Origin: a bacterium
GTDB taxonomy: Bacteria > Campylobacterota > Campylobacteria > Campylobacterales > Sulfurimonadaceae
Length of the DNA: 64,000 nucleotides
Assembly (NCBI GenBank): GCA_018825665.1
Contig: JAHJEG010000037.1
Span: forward strand, 1-64,000
Direction of reading: 5' to 3'
Within the stretch, counting starts at the first letter, position 1, and every line of letters begins with the position of its first letter. This document shows positions 8,874 to 19,162 of the stretch, piece by piece. A model generated the notes under the pieces. That model did no database searches, was not told the DNA's origin, and was given only the letters and a program-made list of their open reading frames with translations. Position numbers and translations under genes: made by a program.

Positions 8874-9635
8874 TTATTCTTCGAATCTGTATTCGTCGAT
8901 TTGAACAAAATCACTTCTGATATCGCTAAATAAAAGCGTGCGGTGTGCTGTTCTTTGTTGGTGAAAAAAGATATTCTTCTGAAGAGTTTTCAGTCTTGCC
9001 GTATTGAAGTAGTCCAGATTGGAACATTTTCCAAGATACAAGAATGTGAATAAAAGCTTTACCTGCTGACTTTCAAAAGTGCTGTGAGGCTGTGCAAGAA
9101 AGGTAAATCCGTATTTCATAAGGTTTGAAAAAGACAGCATATATAATAAAAAGTCTTCAAATTTCGTATAAAACCCGTTTAGGTTTTCAATATCGTGAAA
9201 GAAGTAGTAATAATTTTCTACCAGGTCTTTTTGCCCTATCGTTTGGGAAAGTTTACTTTTTAAATCTTTTTTATTGGAAAAATATTTAGGATTCGCAGCC
9301 ATGTATATATGTTTTTTCTCTTGGATCAACTTGGCTAATTCCTCCTCAAACGCCGCACTTTCTTCAAATCGTATGTAGTTAAAATGCTCGTCTTTGTATC
9401 TTATCTCAATCTCGTCTTCATTGGAATCCGAAAAATCCAGGTACAGAGTAGGCACCTCATTGTCCATTACAAAGTTTCGAATCTTACACGCCAGATTCGT
9501 CTTGCCTGCCCCTTCTTCCGCCAGAATCAGCGTGTTGTACTCAAGCATCCTTTTTTCGATTTTAAACACATCGATACTGCTCATGTATCTTCCCAATTTA
9601 TTTCTCATAGTCATCCTTAAAAATTTTCTTTTCAA
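8874..9635 (-). CDS. P-loop ATPase of unknown function
   Basis: LILAEEGAGKTNLACKI Walker A; intact ORF. Confidence 0.6.
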   Translation of the reverse strand: MKRKFLRMTMRNKLGRYMSSIDVFKIEKRMLEYNTLILAEEGAGKTNLACKIRNFVMDNEVPTLYLDFSDSNEDEIEIRYKDEHFNYIRFEESAAFEEELAKLIQEKKHIYMAANPKYFSNKKDLKSKLSQTIGQKDLVENYYYFFHDIENLNGFYTKFEDFLLYMLSFSNLMKYGFTFLAQPHSTFESQQVKLLFTFLYLGKCSNLDYFNTARLKTLQKNIFFHQQRTAHRTLLFSDIRSDFVQIDEYRFEE

Positions 9636-9671
9636 ATATTATATCTTATTTGTAAATACGATGTAATCATT

Positions 9672-10226
9672 TTAGCTTTTAAGCACCTGGGCAATTGCCT
9701 CGGGCATAATCTCAAACTCCAGTTCTTTTATCTTCCGGCTGAAACTCTCAAGGCTCTCATCCCCCGAGCGGATAAAGCTCTTTTGCAAAATGATCTCTCC
9801 TGCATCCAGTTCGCTGTTGACCCAGTGGACACTTACTCCGCATTCGGTATCCCCGCTTGAAAAACTCTGTTCTATCGCTTTTGCGCCCTTGTATTTCGGA
9901 AGCAGGGAGGGATGAAGATTTATCGCTTTTATATTCGAGGTGAACACCTCGCTCAGTATCCTCATAAATCCGCTAAGGACCACCAGGTCAGGCTCATAGG
10001 AGCGAATCAGCCCCACAAGTTTTGCATCAAAAGCCTCTCTGGAGTCAAAACCCGTATGGCACAGAACCTCTGTTCGTATCCCGAGGCTGCTTAATTTTTC
10101 TATCCCTTTGGCATCTGCCCTGTTTGTTATTCCACATGCCACGATACACTCTTTTTCATGCAGATTCTCTACAATATTTTGGGCATTAAACCCCTCTCCG
10201 CTAAATAATAATACTATTTTTTTCAT
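9672..10226 (-). CDS. purN: Phosphoribosylglycinamide formyltransferase
   Basis: LVVLSGFMRILSEVF...INLHPSLLPKYKGAKAIEQ. Confidence 0.94.
   Translation of the reverse strand: MKKIVLLFSGEGFNAQNIVENLHEKECIVACGITNRADAKGIEKLSSLGIRTEVLCHTGFDSREAFDAKLVGLIRSYEPDLVVLSGFMRILSEVFTSNIKAINLHPSLLPKYKGAKAIEQSFSSGDTECGVSVHWVNSELDAGEIILQKSFIRSGDESLESFSRKIKELEFEIMPEAIAQVLKS
10130..10140 (-). repeat. GGCATGTGGAA motif copy 7
   Basis: Exact; purN (ACG). Confidence 0.9.
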
Positions 10227-10304
10227 TTTAAAAGTTTCCGTTTTTGTATCTGCAAATTATAGCCAATATGCCAAAAATGAAGTTAAAAAAGGTATAATCA
10301 CACT

Positions 10305-11267
10305 ATGAATTACAAAGAGATTGCACAAGAAACACTTAACATCGAAGCACAAACTCTGCTTCAGGCTGCAAAAAACATGAATAATGTTTTTGAAGATGCC
10401 GTGAGTATGATACTTTCCTGCAAAGGCAAGCTTATAGTTACGGGTGTCGGCAAGTCTGGACTCATAGGTGCCAAGATGGCTGCGACCTTTGCCTCAACGG
10501 GGACTCCAAGCTTTTTTTTGCATCCGACCGAAGCGCTTCACGGCGACTTGGGGATGATAAGCAAAGATGACGTTGTCATAGCAATCAGCTACAGCGGAGA
10601 AAGCGAAGAACTCAGCTCGATTTTACCTCATATCAAAAGATTCGGCACTCCGCTCATAGGAATGACAAGAAGTGCAGCATCGACTCTGGGAAAATACAGC
10701 GACTTAGTCATAGACGTGATTGTGCAAAAAGAGGCATGTCCGCTGGACATAGCGCCTACAAGCTCGACCACTCTGACACTTGCGCTCGGAGATGCCCTGG
10801 CTGTGTGTCTTATGCGGGCGAGAGATTTTAAGAAGAGTGATTTTGCATCCTTTCATCCCGGAGGTGCCTTAGGCAAAAAGCTGTTTGTCAAAGTCAGCAA
10901 CCTGATGAGATATGAGGCCCTGCCGACTATCTCAAAAAATGCAAAAGTAAAAGAAGCAATCGTGAAGATCAGCGAGGGAAGACTCGGAACCGTTCTCATT
11001 ACGGATGAGGAGAATAGACTTCTAGCACTTGTCAGTGACGGCGATATTCGCCGCGCACTTTTGAGCAAAGACTTTTCACTCGATGATGAAGTTTTGAAGT
11101 ATGCTACGCAAAATCCGATGAGTATAGATGATGAAGATATGCTCGCTAGTGATGCGCTTGTGCTCATAGAAGAAAAAAAGATTCAGCTCTTGGTAATTAC
11201 AGACAAAAACAAGAGGGTAAAAGGTGTGTTGCACATCCATACCCTCATAGAAAAGGGCATATCATAA
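10305..11267 (+). CDS. kdsD: KpsF/GutQ-type arabinose-5-phosphate isomerase (SIS + CBS)
   Basis: GVGKSGLIGAKMAATFASTGTPSFFLHPTEALHGDLGMI plus CBS repeats. Confidence 0.94.
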   Translation: MNYKEIAQETLNIEAQTLLQAAKNMNNVFEDAVSMILSCKGKLIVTGVGKSGLIGAKMAATFASTGTPSFFLHPTEALHGDLGMISKDDVVIAISYSGESEELSSILPHIKRFGTPLIGMTRSAASTLGKYSDLVIDVIVQKEACPLDIAPTSSTTLTLALGDALAVCLMRARDFKKSDFASFHPGGALGKKLFVKVSNLMRYEALPTISKNAKVKEAIVKISEGRLGTVLITDEENRLLALVSDGDIRRALLSKDFSLDDEVLKYATQNPMSIDDEDMLASDALVLIEEKKIQLLVITDKNKRVKGVLHIHTLIEKGIS

Positions 11268-12055
11268 TGCGATTAAACAAATATATAGCACACCACTCAA
11301 GTTATTCAAGAAGAGAAGCCGACAAGGCTATCGAAGCCGGATACGTAAGAGTGGACGGCGAGATACAGACAAATCTTGCCACACAGGTTGACGAGAACAA
11401 GGCCGAAGTCTGGGTGAGCGGAAAAAAGATTACCCCATCCGACAAATATACCGTGATCGTCTACAACAAACCAAAAGGGGAACTTGTAACAAAGAGCGAT
11501 CCAAGAGGCAGAAAAACTATCTACGACACGCTTGAAAAAAAATACAAGCACTTTATCCCTGTCGGAAGACTTGACTATGCTACTGAAGGCGTACTTCTTC
11601 TGACGGACGCATCCAAGGTCGCAGCAGCGCTTATGACCTCAAATCTGGAACGCATCTACAAGGTCAAGATAAAAGGTCCTATCACTCCCGAAATGGAAGC
11701 GGCCATGCTAAACGGTCTTGAACTTAAAGACGCGACTGCCGGCGGACATGAAAAAAGCGATATCACCTCTATGACCTTTGCGCCCTTTATAGGATACAAG
11801 ATTCAAAAGAGCGAGCATAACTACTCTGTTTTAAAAATAGCCATCAGCGAGGGTCAAAATCGCGAGATCAGAAGATTTTTCGCACACTTTGGAGCAGAGG
11901 TGGCTGACCTTAAACGTGTAAGCTTTGCCGAGATTGAGTTAAACAATCTTCCTACAGGCAAATCAAGATTTTTGACCAGAAGCGAATACTCGGCACTGTT
12001 CACATTTTTAAAAGAAGAGAATAAAAAAGCAAAAGAAAGAGGAGAAAAACGATGA
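11267..12055 (+). CDS. rluB: Pseudouridine synthase, RsuA/RluB family
   Basis: S4 N-terminus; VGRLDYATEGVLLLT; EGQNREIRRFFAHFG. Confidence 0.92.
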   Translation: MRLNKYIAHHSSYSRREADKAIEAGYVRVDGEIQTNLATQVDENKAEVWVSGKKITPSDKYTVIVYNKPKGELVTKSDPRGRKTIYDTLEKKYKHFIPVGRLDYATEGVLLLTDASKVAAALMTSNLERIYKVKIKGPITPEMEAAMLNGLELKDATAGGHEKSDITSMTFAPFIGYKIQKSEHNYSVLKIAISEGQNREIRRFFAHFGAEVADLKRVSFAEIELNNLPTGKSRFLTRSEYSALFTFLKEENKKAKERGEKR

Positions 12056-12450
12056 AAAAAATGAAGTTTCCAACGAGTCACAAAACACAATTAATGGATA
12101 TAAGCAAAGAGGTGAACGAGGCTGTAATCACTTCAGGTATAAAAGATGGGATCTGCGTGATTTTCACTCCCCATACCACTTCAAGCATCTTTATGTTTGA
12201 AAACCAGGACCCTGCTCTTCGCCGTGACCTTTTAAATGCGCTTAACCGTGTTGCACCCAATGATGTGGAATACCTTCATTCAGGCGGAAATGCAGCCGCT
12301 CACCTGAAAAGCTCTCGTATGGGTAATTCGGTCAGTATCCCTGTTGTAAACGCAAAGCCTACAATCGGTCAATGGCAGGGTGTATTTTTCGGCGAATTTG
12401 ACGGCCCAAGACAAGAGCGGGAAGTGTATATAAAAGTCATAGCCGGATAA
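12052..12450 (+). CDS. YjbQ/UPF0047 family protein
   Basis: ICVIFTPHTTSSIFMFENQDPALRRD...GQWQGVFFGEFDGPRQEREVYIKVI. Confidence 0.9.
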   Translation: MKKMKFPTSHKTQLMDISKEVNEAVITSGIKDGICVIFTPHTTSSIFMFENQDPALRRDLLNALNRVAPNDVEYLHSGGNAAAHLKSSRMGNSVSIPVVNAKPTIGQWQGVFFGEFDGPRQEREVYIKVIAG

Positions 12451-12457
12451 GTCTACT

Positions 12458-13636
12458 TTGGCGGACTTCACACAACTCCTTCGTCCCACCAGCTTTGATG
12501 CCCTGGTCGGGCAAGAACACCTAAGCTCCAAAAATGCCCCTTTGCGTACTCTTTGTGAAAAAAATGTCCTGGGACATAGTTTTTTTTACGGACCGGCGGG
12601 ATGCGGGAAAACATCTATAGCAAGAATTATTGCAAAAAGTATGGAGCTTCCCTTTTACGAATTCAATGCCACCTCGCTAAAGATAGAACAGCTCAGAAAA
12701 ATCTTTGAACAATACAAAAATGCCCTGCAAAAACCGCTTATATTCATAGATGAAGTGCACAGACTCGCAAAAAACCAGCAAGAAGTCCTGCTCCCCGTCA
12801 TGGAAAACAATTCCGTTCTCATCATAGGTGCTTCAACCGAAAATCCTTTCTTTTCACTTACTTCGGCAATTCGTTCCCGTTCTATGCTTTTTGAGATAAA
12901 GCATATCTCCAATGAATCGCTCGAAATATTGGTTCAAAAGGCATTTGCACATGCCAAAATCAGTTGTGATGAAGATGCGAAAGAGTATCTCATAGCAAGC
13001 AGCGGAGGCGATGCCAGAAGCATGCTCAAGCTTTTGGAGTTTGCCTCGAACATCAGCACACATATCACACTCGATATCTTAAAGTCTCTTCGCCCAAATG
13101 CACTGAGTACAGGAAGCAGCGAAGCGGGTGTGCATTATGATTTGGCAAGCGCGATGATTAAGTCCATAAGGGGCTCAGATGCAGATGCTGCGGTGTATTA
13201 TCTGGCCCGTCTGATAGACGGCGGAGAGAGTGCCGAATTTATCGCCAGACGCCTTGTAATTCTCGCCAGCGAAGATGTGGGAAATGCCAATCCCCAAGCG
13301 CTCACGCTCTGCACCTCTGCAATGACCGGAGTCTCCAAGATAGGTTATCCCGAAGCCAGAATCATATTATCCCAGGCGGTTCTATATCTTTGCGCCTCTC
13401 CAAAGTCCAACTCCGCATATCTGGCAATCAATGCCGCACTTCATGCCGTCCGTGGTGGGGTGATGCTCGATATTCCAGAACATATCAAACAAAACGGAAG
13501 CGGCTATATGTATCCGCATGATTTTGGCGGCTATATAAAGCAGGACTATCTCTCAAAAACGATGCATTTCGTAGAATTTAAAGAGATCGGATATGAGAAA
13601 AAAATGAAAGAATGGTATGAGGAGATACGAAAGTAA
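12458..13636 (+). CDS. rarA: Replication-associated recombination protein A (MgsA/RarA AAA+ ATPase)
   Basis: LLRPTSFDALVGQEHL, GPAGCGKTSIARIIA, RRLVILASEDVGNANPQAL. TTG start. Confidence 0.93.
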   Translation: MADFTQLLRPTSFDALVGQEHLSSKNAPLRTLCEKNVLGHSFFYGPAGCGKTSIARIIAKSMELPFYEFNATSLKIEQLRKIFEQYKNALQKPLIFIDEVHRLAKNQQEVLLPVMENNSVLIIGASTENPFFSLTSAIRSRSMLFEIKHISNESLEILVQKAFAHAKISCDEDAKEYLIASSGGDARSMLKLLEFASNISTHITLDILKSLRPNALSTGSSEAGVHYDLASAMIKSIRGSDADAAVYYLARLIDGGESAEFIARRLVILASEDVGNANPQALTLCTSAMTGVSKIGYPEARIILSQAVLYLCASPKSNSAYLAINAALHAVRGGVMLDIPEHIKQNGSGYMYPHDFGGYIKQDYLSKTMHFVEFKEIGYEKKMKEWYEEIRK

Positions 13637-13704
13637 TCCTTTTTTATGGAATTTTATATAAATTAAGATACAATTTATGCAATAAATCAAGAGGGGTTTT
13701 TTTT

Positions 13705-13998
13705 ATGGAAATTTCAATATATTCAAATACAGCTACAATCAAAGGCAACATAAAAAGCATCGGTGATTTTCAAGCCATAAAGAGCGCTATAGACGCTCTG
13801 GTCCTTAAAAACAAAAGTATTGTCCTGCTTATTCCCGATTCACTCTCAATCACCTCCTCTGTCATCGGTTATCTCAACAAACTTGTATTAAAAGACCGTG
13901 TTACAATCGATATGAGAGTCGGTAATGAGTCACTCATTGATCTGCTGAACGATTTAAATTTGACCTCAACACTTAATGCGAGAAGACTCAAAGTTTAA
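13705..13998 (+). CDS. Small STAS-like protein
   Basis: 97 aa; position directly upstream of a PP2C-type regulator; weak STAS-like pattern. Confidence 0.5.
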   Translation: MEISIYSNTATIKGNIKSIGDFQAIKSAIDALVLKNKSIVLLIPDSLSITSSVIGYLNKLVLKDRVTIDMRVGNESLIDLLNDLNLTSTLNARRLKV

Positions 13999-15671
13999 TG
14001 TCTAACAATACTGCCTTAGAGTATGCCAAATCTTTAAAGCTCTTATGCATTACCGACAACATGGAGAATAAAGATTTTTATTCTGCTGTTTTTGAAGAGT
14101 TGATCCCGACAATCTTCTTTGCAAATGAGAGCGAAGATATTCTTCAAATATTTAGTGACAACGACAGTGACCTCATACTGCTGGATTACACTATTTTAAA
14201 AACAGAAGACTTAAATCTGGTGCAAAAAATCAGAAAGACAAACAAAAGCATTCCTATAATCCTGGTGAGCGACACAAAGGATGCCGACATACTCATCAGA
14301 GCCCTCAATCTCAATGTCACCCATTTTATCAAAAAACCTTTGCAGATACATGAACTCCTGAATATTATCGGTGAGGATACAAAAAATCTAATCTCCAACA
14401 GATATATCCAAGATAAGCAACACGACAAGATGGAAATTCTCGAACAAAAGGACAAATACAGCCTGTATCAGGAAGATCTAGCCTTTCAAAAAGAACTAAA
14501 CATCCTCAGAAACGACTACTACTACCAGATGATAGACTCCAAATGCAGCTCTCTTGTCGACCTGCTGTATAAACCTTTGGATATCATCAGCGGAGATTCT
14601 TATTCTGCCAGAAAAATAGATAAAAATACCACACTGTATCTTATCGTTGATGGGATGGGAAAAGGCTTGTCCGCTTCCCTGAGTTCTATGCTTATGACCT
14701 CCTATATAAATCACACCGTAGACAAAATGAAAAAAAATGAGAGTTTTAATTTTTATTCCCTCATAGAAGAATCGATAGAATATATCAGGCCTATTTTGCT
14801 TGAAGAGGAAGCTCTTGCCATAGACTATATACTTATAGACAGTCTTAATGATACAATGGAGTATTCAAAATTTGCCATGCCTGTAGCATTACTGCAGGAT
14901 ACGCATTATAAAATCACAAAAGTAAAATCAAACAACCCTCCACTAAGTAAATATACAGACAATTTTAAACTCTCAAAGATAAGCACTGCCGATATTTTTA
15001 AATTTTTATTTTACAGTGACGGCCTTGTGGAGTGCGATACATACGACAATGAGAAAACCTACGCATCTTTTATAGAAGAAGACTTTTTGGACTCTTTTAC
15101 AAAAGAGGAGCTCAAAGAAAAACTCTTTGAGAGAATCACGGCACAAGAGGATGACATAACACTTATCTTTATAAACAGTTCCACATGTACGCACAACGTC
15201 GTAGCCAAAAAAAGCTTTGAGAGTACCCTGGAGAGTGTGGATGAAGCAAATGAATGGTACGAGCAAGAATGGAATCTGCTCAACGCAAAGAATGAAAGCA
15301 GATACAAATCAGGCGTAGTTTTTACAGAGCTCTTTATGAATGCCTATGAACACGGCAATCTTGGTATTGGCTCGATTGAGAAAAACGCTCTTTTAGAAAA
15401 TGACACCTACTTTGATACGCTCCAAAAGATGGAAAAAACATGCTCCAAAAAGATTACAGTGAGTATAAACAAGGTTCACTACAAGGCATCTACCTATATA
15501 AGCACTCAAATAACGGACGAGGGTGATGGTTTTGACACACAGATATTGAGCACGATATTCAGGAACTCACATACTTTTAACGGAAGGGGTGTTTTTGTAT
15601 CAAGACAATCGTCTTTGGGGATTTATTATAATTCGAAGGGAAATTCAGTTTTATACCTGAATAAGATTTAA
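13998..15671 (+). CDS. REC - PP2C/SpoIIE phosphatase - HATPase regulator
   Basis: REC core LILLDYTILK...PIILVSDTKDADILIRALN; SpoIIE GDSYSARKID...DGMGKGLSASLSS; RsbW-like FTELFMNAYEHG...DEGDGFD. Confidence 0.85.
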   Translation: MSNNTALEYAKSLKLLCITDNMENKDFYSAVFEELIPTIFFANESEDILQIFSDNDSDLILLDYTILKTEDLNLVQKIRKTNKSIPIILVSDTKDADILIRALNLNVTHFIKKPLQIHELLNIIGEDTKNLISNRYIQDKQHDKMEILEQKDKYSLYQEDLAFQKELNILRNDYYYQMIDSKCSSLVDLLYKPLDIISGDSYSARKIDKNTTLYLIVDGMGKGLSASLSSMLMTSYINHTVDKMKKNESFNFYSLIEESIEYIRPILLEEEALAIDYILIDSLNDTMEYSKFAMPVALLQDTHYKITKVKSNNPPLSKYTDNFKLSKISTADIFKFLFYSDGLVECDTYDNEKTYASFIEEDFLDSFTKEELKEKLFERITAQEDDITLIFINSSTCTHNVVAKKSFESTLESVDEANEWYEQEWNLLNAKNESRYKSGVVFTELFMNAYEHGNLGIGSIEKNALLENDTYFDTLQKMEKTCSKKITVSINKVHYKASTYISTQITDEGDGFDTQILSTIFRNSHTFNGRGVFVSRQSSLGIYYNSKGNSVLYLNKI

Positions 15672-15707
15672 AAATTTAGCATAAGCTAAACCCCGGAGGG
15701 TCTAAAC

Positions 15708-16067
15708 TTATTTGCTAAGTGCTGCTTTTGAAGCTTCAGCTACAGCAGTAAATGCTGCTGCGTCATTCATCGCCATATCAGCAAGAATTTTACGGTCAAG
15801 CTCGATACCAGATTTATGAAGACCATTCATGAAAGTTGAATAGTTCATTCCGTTTAAACGACAAGCTGCATTGATACGAACGATCCATAGTTTACGGAAC
15901 TCACGTTTCTTTTGCTTACGGTCACGGAATGCGTACATCATTGAGCGCTCTAACTGCTCTTTGGCTTTTCTAAAGTGTTTACGGCGTCCGCTGTAAAAAC
16001 CTTTTGCTAATTTTAATATCTTTTTGTGTCTTCTTCTACGAACAACACCTGTTTTTACTCTTGGCAT
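15708..16067 (-). CDS. rplT: 50S ribosomal protein L20
   Basis: [38 protein letters not shown]. Confidence 0.98.
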   Translation of the reverse strand: MPRVKTGVVRRRRHKKILKLAKGFYSGRRKHFRKAKEQLERSMMYAFRDRKQKKREFRKLWIVRINAACRLNGMNYSTFMNGLHKSGIELDRKILADMAMNDAAAFTAVAEASKAALSK

Positions 16068-16167
16068 ATTTTTCCTTTTTCTTTACCCAGTCACTTCTGT
16101 GATCAAGGTGCCACATCGTCGGTGGTCTTGCCCAATTAAAATTGGAGATTTATGAGTCAACTAATAA

Positions 16168-16359
16168 TTAGTTGATCATAGCCTTAACATTTGCTTCATC
16201 TACTTTAGCAATTATCTTAGGTGTGTTTTGCTTACGACGCGTGCCCGCATCTTGCTTAGTCAGAATATGGCTTCTAAACGCAGTTCCACGTTTGATAGTA
16301 CCATTTTTCTTAACCTTAAAACGCTTAACAGCGCCTTTTACCGATTTCATTTTTGGCAT
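16168..16359 (-). CDS. rpmI: 50S ribosomal protein L35
   Basis: [45 protein letters not shown]; start reset to MPKMK. Confidence 0.97.
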   Translation of the reverse strand: MPKMKSVKGAVKRFKVKKNGTIKRGTAFRSHILTKQDAGTRRKQNTPKIIAKVDEANVKAMIN

Positions 16360-16441
16360 CGATTGCTCCTTTTGTAAAATTCTCATAACTTGAGAGCGGG
16401 ATTATACCCAAATAATTATAAAAATTTGCTACAATTAGAGT

Positions 16442-16669
16442 ATGAACTCAATAAAACATATACAAAACGCACTCAAAGAACTAGATGACGAAGTACAAAA
16501 AATCCTTCTGGATTGGAGTATTCCTTTAAATGAAAAAGACAATCTTATGCTTCCTATCTTGCAGCAAAAAAGAGTTTTAAGCCAAACTCTTGAAGATTTG
16601 ACCTATCTAAAAGAAAATCCACCCTCCCCGAATCAACCATGCGGGATTTCTAAATACAGAGAAGACTAA
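16442..16669 (+). CDS. Small hypothetical protein
   Basis: 75 aa ORF with clear initiation region, not overlapping other genes. Confidence 0.6.
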   Translation: MNSIKHIQNALKELDDEVQKILLDWSIPLNEKDNLMLPILQQKRVLSQTLEDLTYLKENPPSPNQPCGISKYRED

Positions 16670-16681
16670 GTAGCATTTATG

Positions 16682-17203
16682 CTACTTTTCATTGAGCACC
16701 TTGACCTTAAACAAAACATCCTCTTCATCCTTGAAATCAATATGGATCAGATAAAGCTCTTTGTTCTCGTTGGAAGATTTATACACCCTAAAACTCTCCA
16801 CATCTCCAAGATAATCAACAACCGCTTCAGTGTCTCGGCTTAAGGGGTATTCCTTAAACTCTTTGGATGACTCGAGTCTGTAAAGTTTGGATTCTTTTAC
16901 GATGTATGCGAGATAGGGGTTGTATCGTTTATGGATAGAATTTGTACTTTGAAAAAACACGACATCCTCTTTTTTACCTTGGTTCATCGATTTTACGGAG
17001 TTGGCTAGAGCAAGTGAAAAATCTAAAAAAATCACCCGTTTTTTTATCTGCTGCGTTTGAATCTTCCTAAGCTCATCTTTATACACCGCATTTGATTTAT
17101 TAAGCTGTGCATACCCCTCATACAAAAATATCATCATTATGGAGAGTATGCTTATCGATATAAGCAGTTCAAGCAAGGTAAACCCTCTTTTAGCTCTCAT
17201 CAT
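16682..17203 (-). CDS. Type II secretion minor pseudopilin (GspJ-like)
   Basis: RGFTLLELLISISILSIMMIFLY prepilin signal; operon position. Confidence 0.75.
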   Translation of the reverse strand: MMRAKRGFTLLELLISISILSIMMIFLYEGYAQLNKSNAVYKDELRKIQTQQIKKRVIFLDFSLALANSVKSMNQGKKEDVVFFQSTNSIHKRYNPYLAYIVKESKLYRLESSKEFKEYPLSRDTEAVVDYLGDVESFRVYKSSNENKELYLIHIDFKDEEDVLFKVKVLNEK

Positions 17204-17652
17204 TGGAATCTCAGTCTCATAAGACCCGAAGTGGAGTCTCCTGTTTTTAAAACAGTCTTGCCCACTTCAAAGATAAGATTCGAATCAGAAGCCGACATAT
17301 CCCCTTCTGATAAATCGGCATCGCTTTGTTCAAATTCTCTTAAATCTATTGTGTTTAATTCTTGATACACAAGTTCTACTTTTATGTTTTTAAGCTCTCT
17401 TCTGAGTTCATCCTCAACCTTGAAGTCACTGACAAGTTCATCCATATCCACACTCTTTTTCTCAAATCCGTATTCTGCATTTGAGATAAAAAACGAAGTA
17501 TACTGATTCATTTTGAGCTGTTTTTTCAAGCCGGAAAAGATATGGGTACTGTTTCCCTGCATCTCTAAAAGAGCAAGGATTACCACAGATATTATCACGA
17601 CCGATATCATTACCTCAATCAGAGTGAAAGCATCTCTGGATTTTTTAGTCAT
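17200..17652 (-). CDS. Type II secretion minor pseudopilin (GspI-like)
   Basis: RDAFTLIEVMISVVIISVVILALL prepilin signal. Confidence 0.75.
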   Translation of the reverse strand: MTKKSRDAFTLIEVMISVVIISVVILALLEMQGNSTHIFSGLKKQLKMNQYTSFFISNAEYGFEKKSVDMDELVSDFKVEDELRRELKNIKVELVYQELNTIDLREFEQSDADLSEGDMSASDSNLIFEVGKTVLKTGDSTSGLMRLRFQ

Positions 17653-19162
17653 TCCCTAGACCGATACGAATAGCTTCATCCAATGATGTTTCGCCATTGA
17701 GCAGCATGATTAGAAGTTGCGTGGAGATTGTTTTGAGTCCGTCTTTTTCAAGTTCTGTTTTTATAGAATGCTCATCCGTCGTGGTTTTTAGCAGATCCCT
17801 GACCTTGTCATTCATAACCAAAAGCTCCCCTATGGAACGGCGACCGGCATAACCGCTGTAATTACAGGCCTTGCATCCGCATGATTTATAGATTTTGGCA
17901 TCTTTTGGTATCTTGTAGTCGTCCGCGTATTCCTGAGCGACCGCATCTTCTTCTTTACACTTGTCACACAAAATACGCACAAGTCTTTGGGCCAAAATTC
18001 CCAAGAGCGAGGAGGAGATTAAAAACGGTTCTATTTTCATATCGGCAAGTCTTGAGATTGTAGCCGCTGCCGAGTTTGTGTGCAGGGTTGAGAACACAAG
18101 GTGTCCCGTGAGCGCTGCACGAACAGCTATCGCCGCCGTTTCTTCATCACGAATCTCCCCAATCATAATGACATCTGGATCTTGTCGTAAAATAGAGCGA
18201 AGTGCTGCCGCAAAGGTAAGCCCCACTTTTTCGTTTACCTGAATCTGGGAGATATTATCTGACTTATACTCCACTGGGTCTTCCACTGTCAAGAGATTGA
18301 TATTCGGCTGTTCCACCTCACGTAAAAATGAGTGAAGAGATGTGGTTTTACCGCTGCCCGTCGGTCCTGTCACAAGGATGATACCGTGTGATGCACGCAA
18401 AAGCCTTTTAACATCTCCGATAAGTTCGTTGTTGAATCCTAGTTCTGAGATTTGAGGTATCTGGGAACTTTGCATCAAAAGCCTCATAACCACTCTCTCG
18501 CCATAAAAGGTTGGAAGAACCGAAACACGGATATCCAGGGTCTCGCCCGCTATTTTTATCTGTGTTCGCCCATCTTGGGGGATTCTCTTTTCTGAAATAT
18601 CAAGATTGGAAATAACCTTGATACGGCTTACTATAAGATTCACCACTTTTTTTTCAAGGTCTGCATTTTTTATCAGCATACCGTCAATTCTGAACCTTAC
18701 TTCACCGCGCTTTTCCTGAACTTCGATATGAATATCCGAAGCCCGTTTTTTCACGGCCTGATAAAAAAGAGCATTAACAAATTTTATTATCGGAGCAGAT
18801 TCTTCGGATGTCAAGATATCTGATGATGTTCTTAAAAAATCTGTTAAAGAGAGCTCCTCTTCACTTTGCGTCTCAGTTGAGTCTTCTTGCATAGTTTCTA
18901 TGGCTTTGTCTGTTCGAAGCTCCAAAAAACGGTTGTACAGTCTGTCGTAAGAGTCCTCGTCGAGCATATGAAGCGGATATCTGGTATCTAGTTTTGTGTA
19001 AAAGTTACTCGCCTCTACCAGATATCTCTCACACATAAAAGCGCTCACTTGACCCTCTAGTTCACTAAAGAGAAGATAGTTTTTGACGCTGAGCTCGGTT
19101 ACAACATCAGAGGGTTCAAAAACTTCAAGTTTCAGATTATGGAGCGGTTCGAGGCTAAGCAT
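17645..19162 (-). CDS. gspE: Type II secretion ATPase GspE
   Basis: GPTGSGKTTSLHSFLREV; LRSILRQDPDVIMIGEIRDEETAAIAVRAALTGHLVFSTLHTN. Confidence 0.95.
   Translation of the reverse strand: MLSLEPLHNLKLEVFEPSDVVTELSVKNYLLFSELEGQVSAFMCERYLVEASNFYTKLDTRYPLHMLDEDSYDRLYNRFLELRTDKAIETMQEDSTETQSEEELSLTDFLRTSSDILTSEESAPIIKFVNALFYQAVKKRASDIHIEVQEKRGEVRFRIDGMLIKNADLEKKVVNLIVSRIKVISNLDISEKRIPQDGRTQIKIAGETLDIRVSVLPTFYGERVVMRLLMQSSQIPQISELGFNNELIGDVKRLLRASHGIILVTGPTGSGKTTSLHSFLREVEQPNINLLTVEDPVEYKSDNISQIQVNEKVGLTFAAALRSILRQDPDVIMIGEIRDEETAAIAVRAALTGHLVFSTLHTNSAAATISRLADMKIEPFLISSSLLGILAQRLVRILCDKCKEEDAVAQEYADDYKIPKDAKIYKSCGCKACNYSGYAGRRSIGELLVMNDKVRDLLKTTTDEHSIKTELEKDGLKTISTQLLIMLLNGETSLDEAIRIGLGND

Noticed and set aside
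15181-15190. ttCCACATGtac and other CACATG occurrences (for example 46554, 47709, 60745)
   Set aside because: Share only the core and have two or more mismatches; expected background.
15674-15689. TTTAGCATAAGCTAAA hairpin between the PP2C regulator and rplT
   Set aside because: Possible terminator but short and lacking a clear T-tract; not called as a feature.
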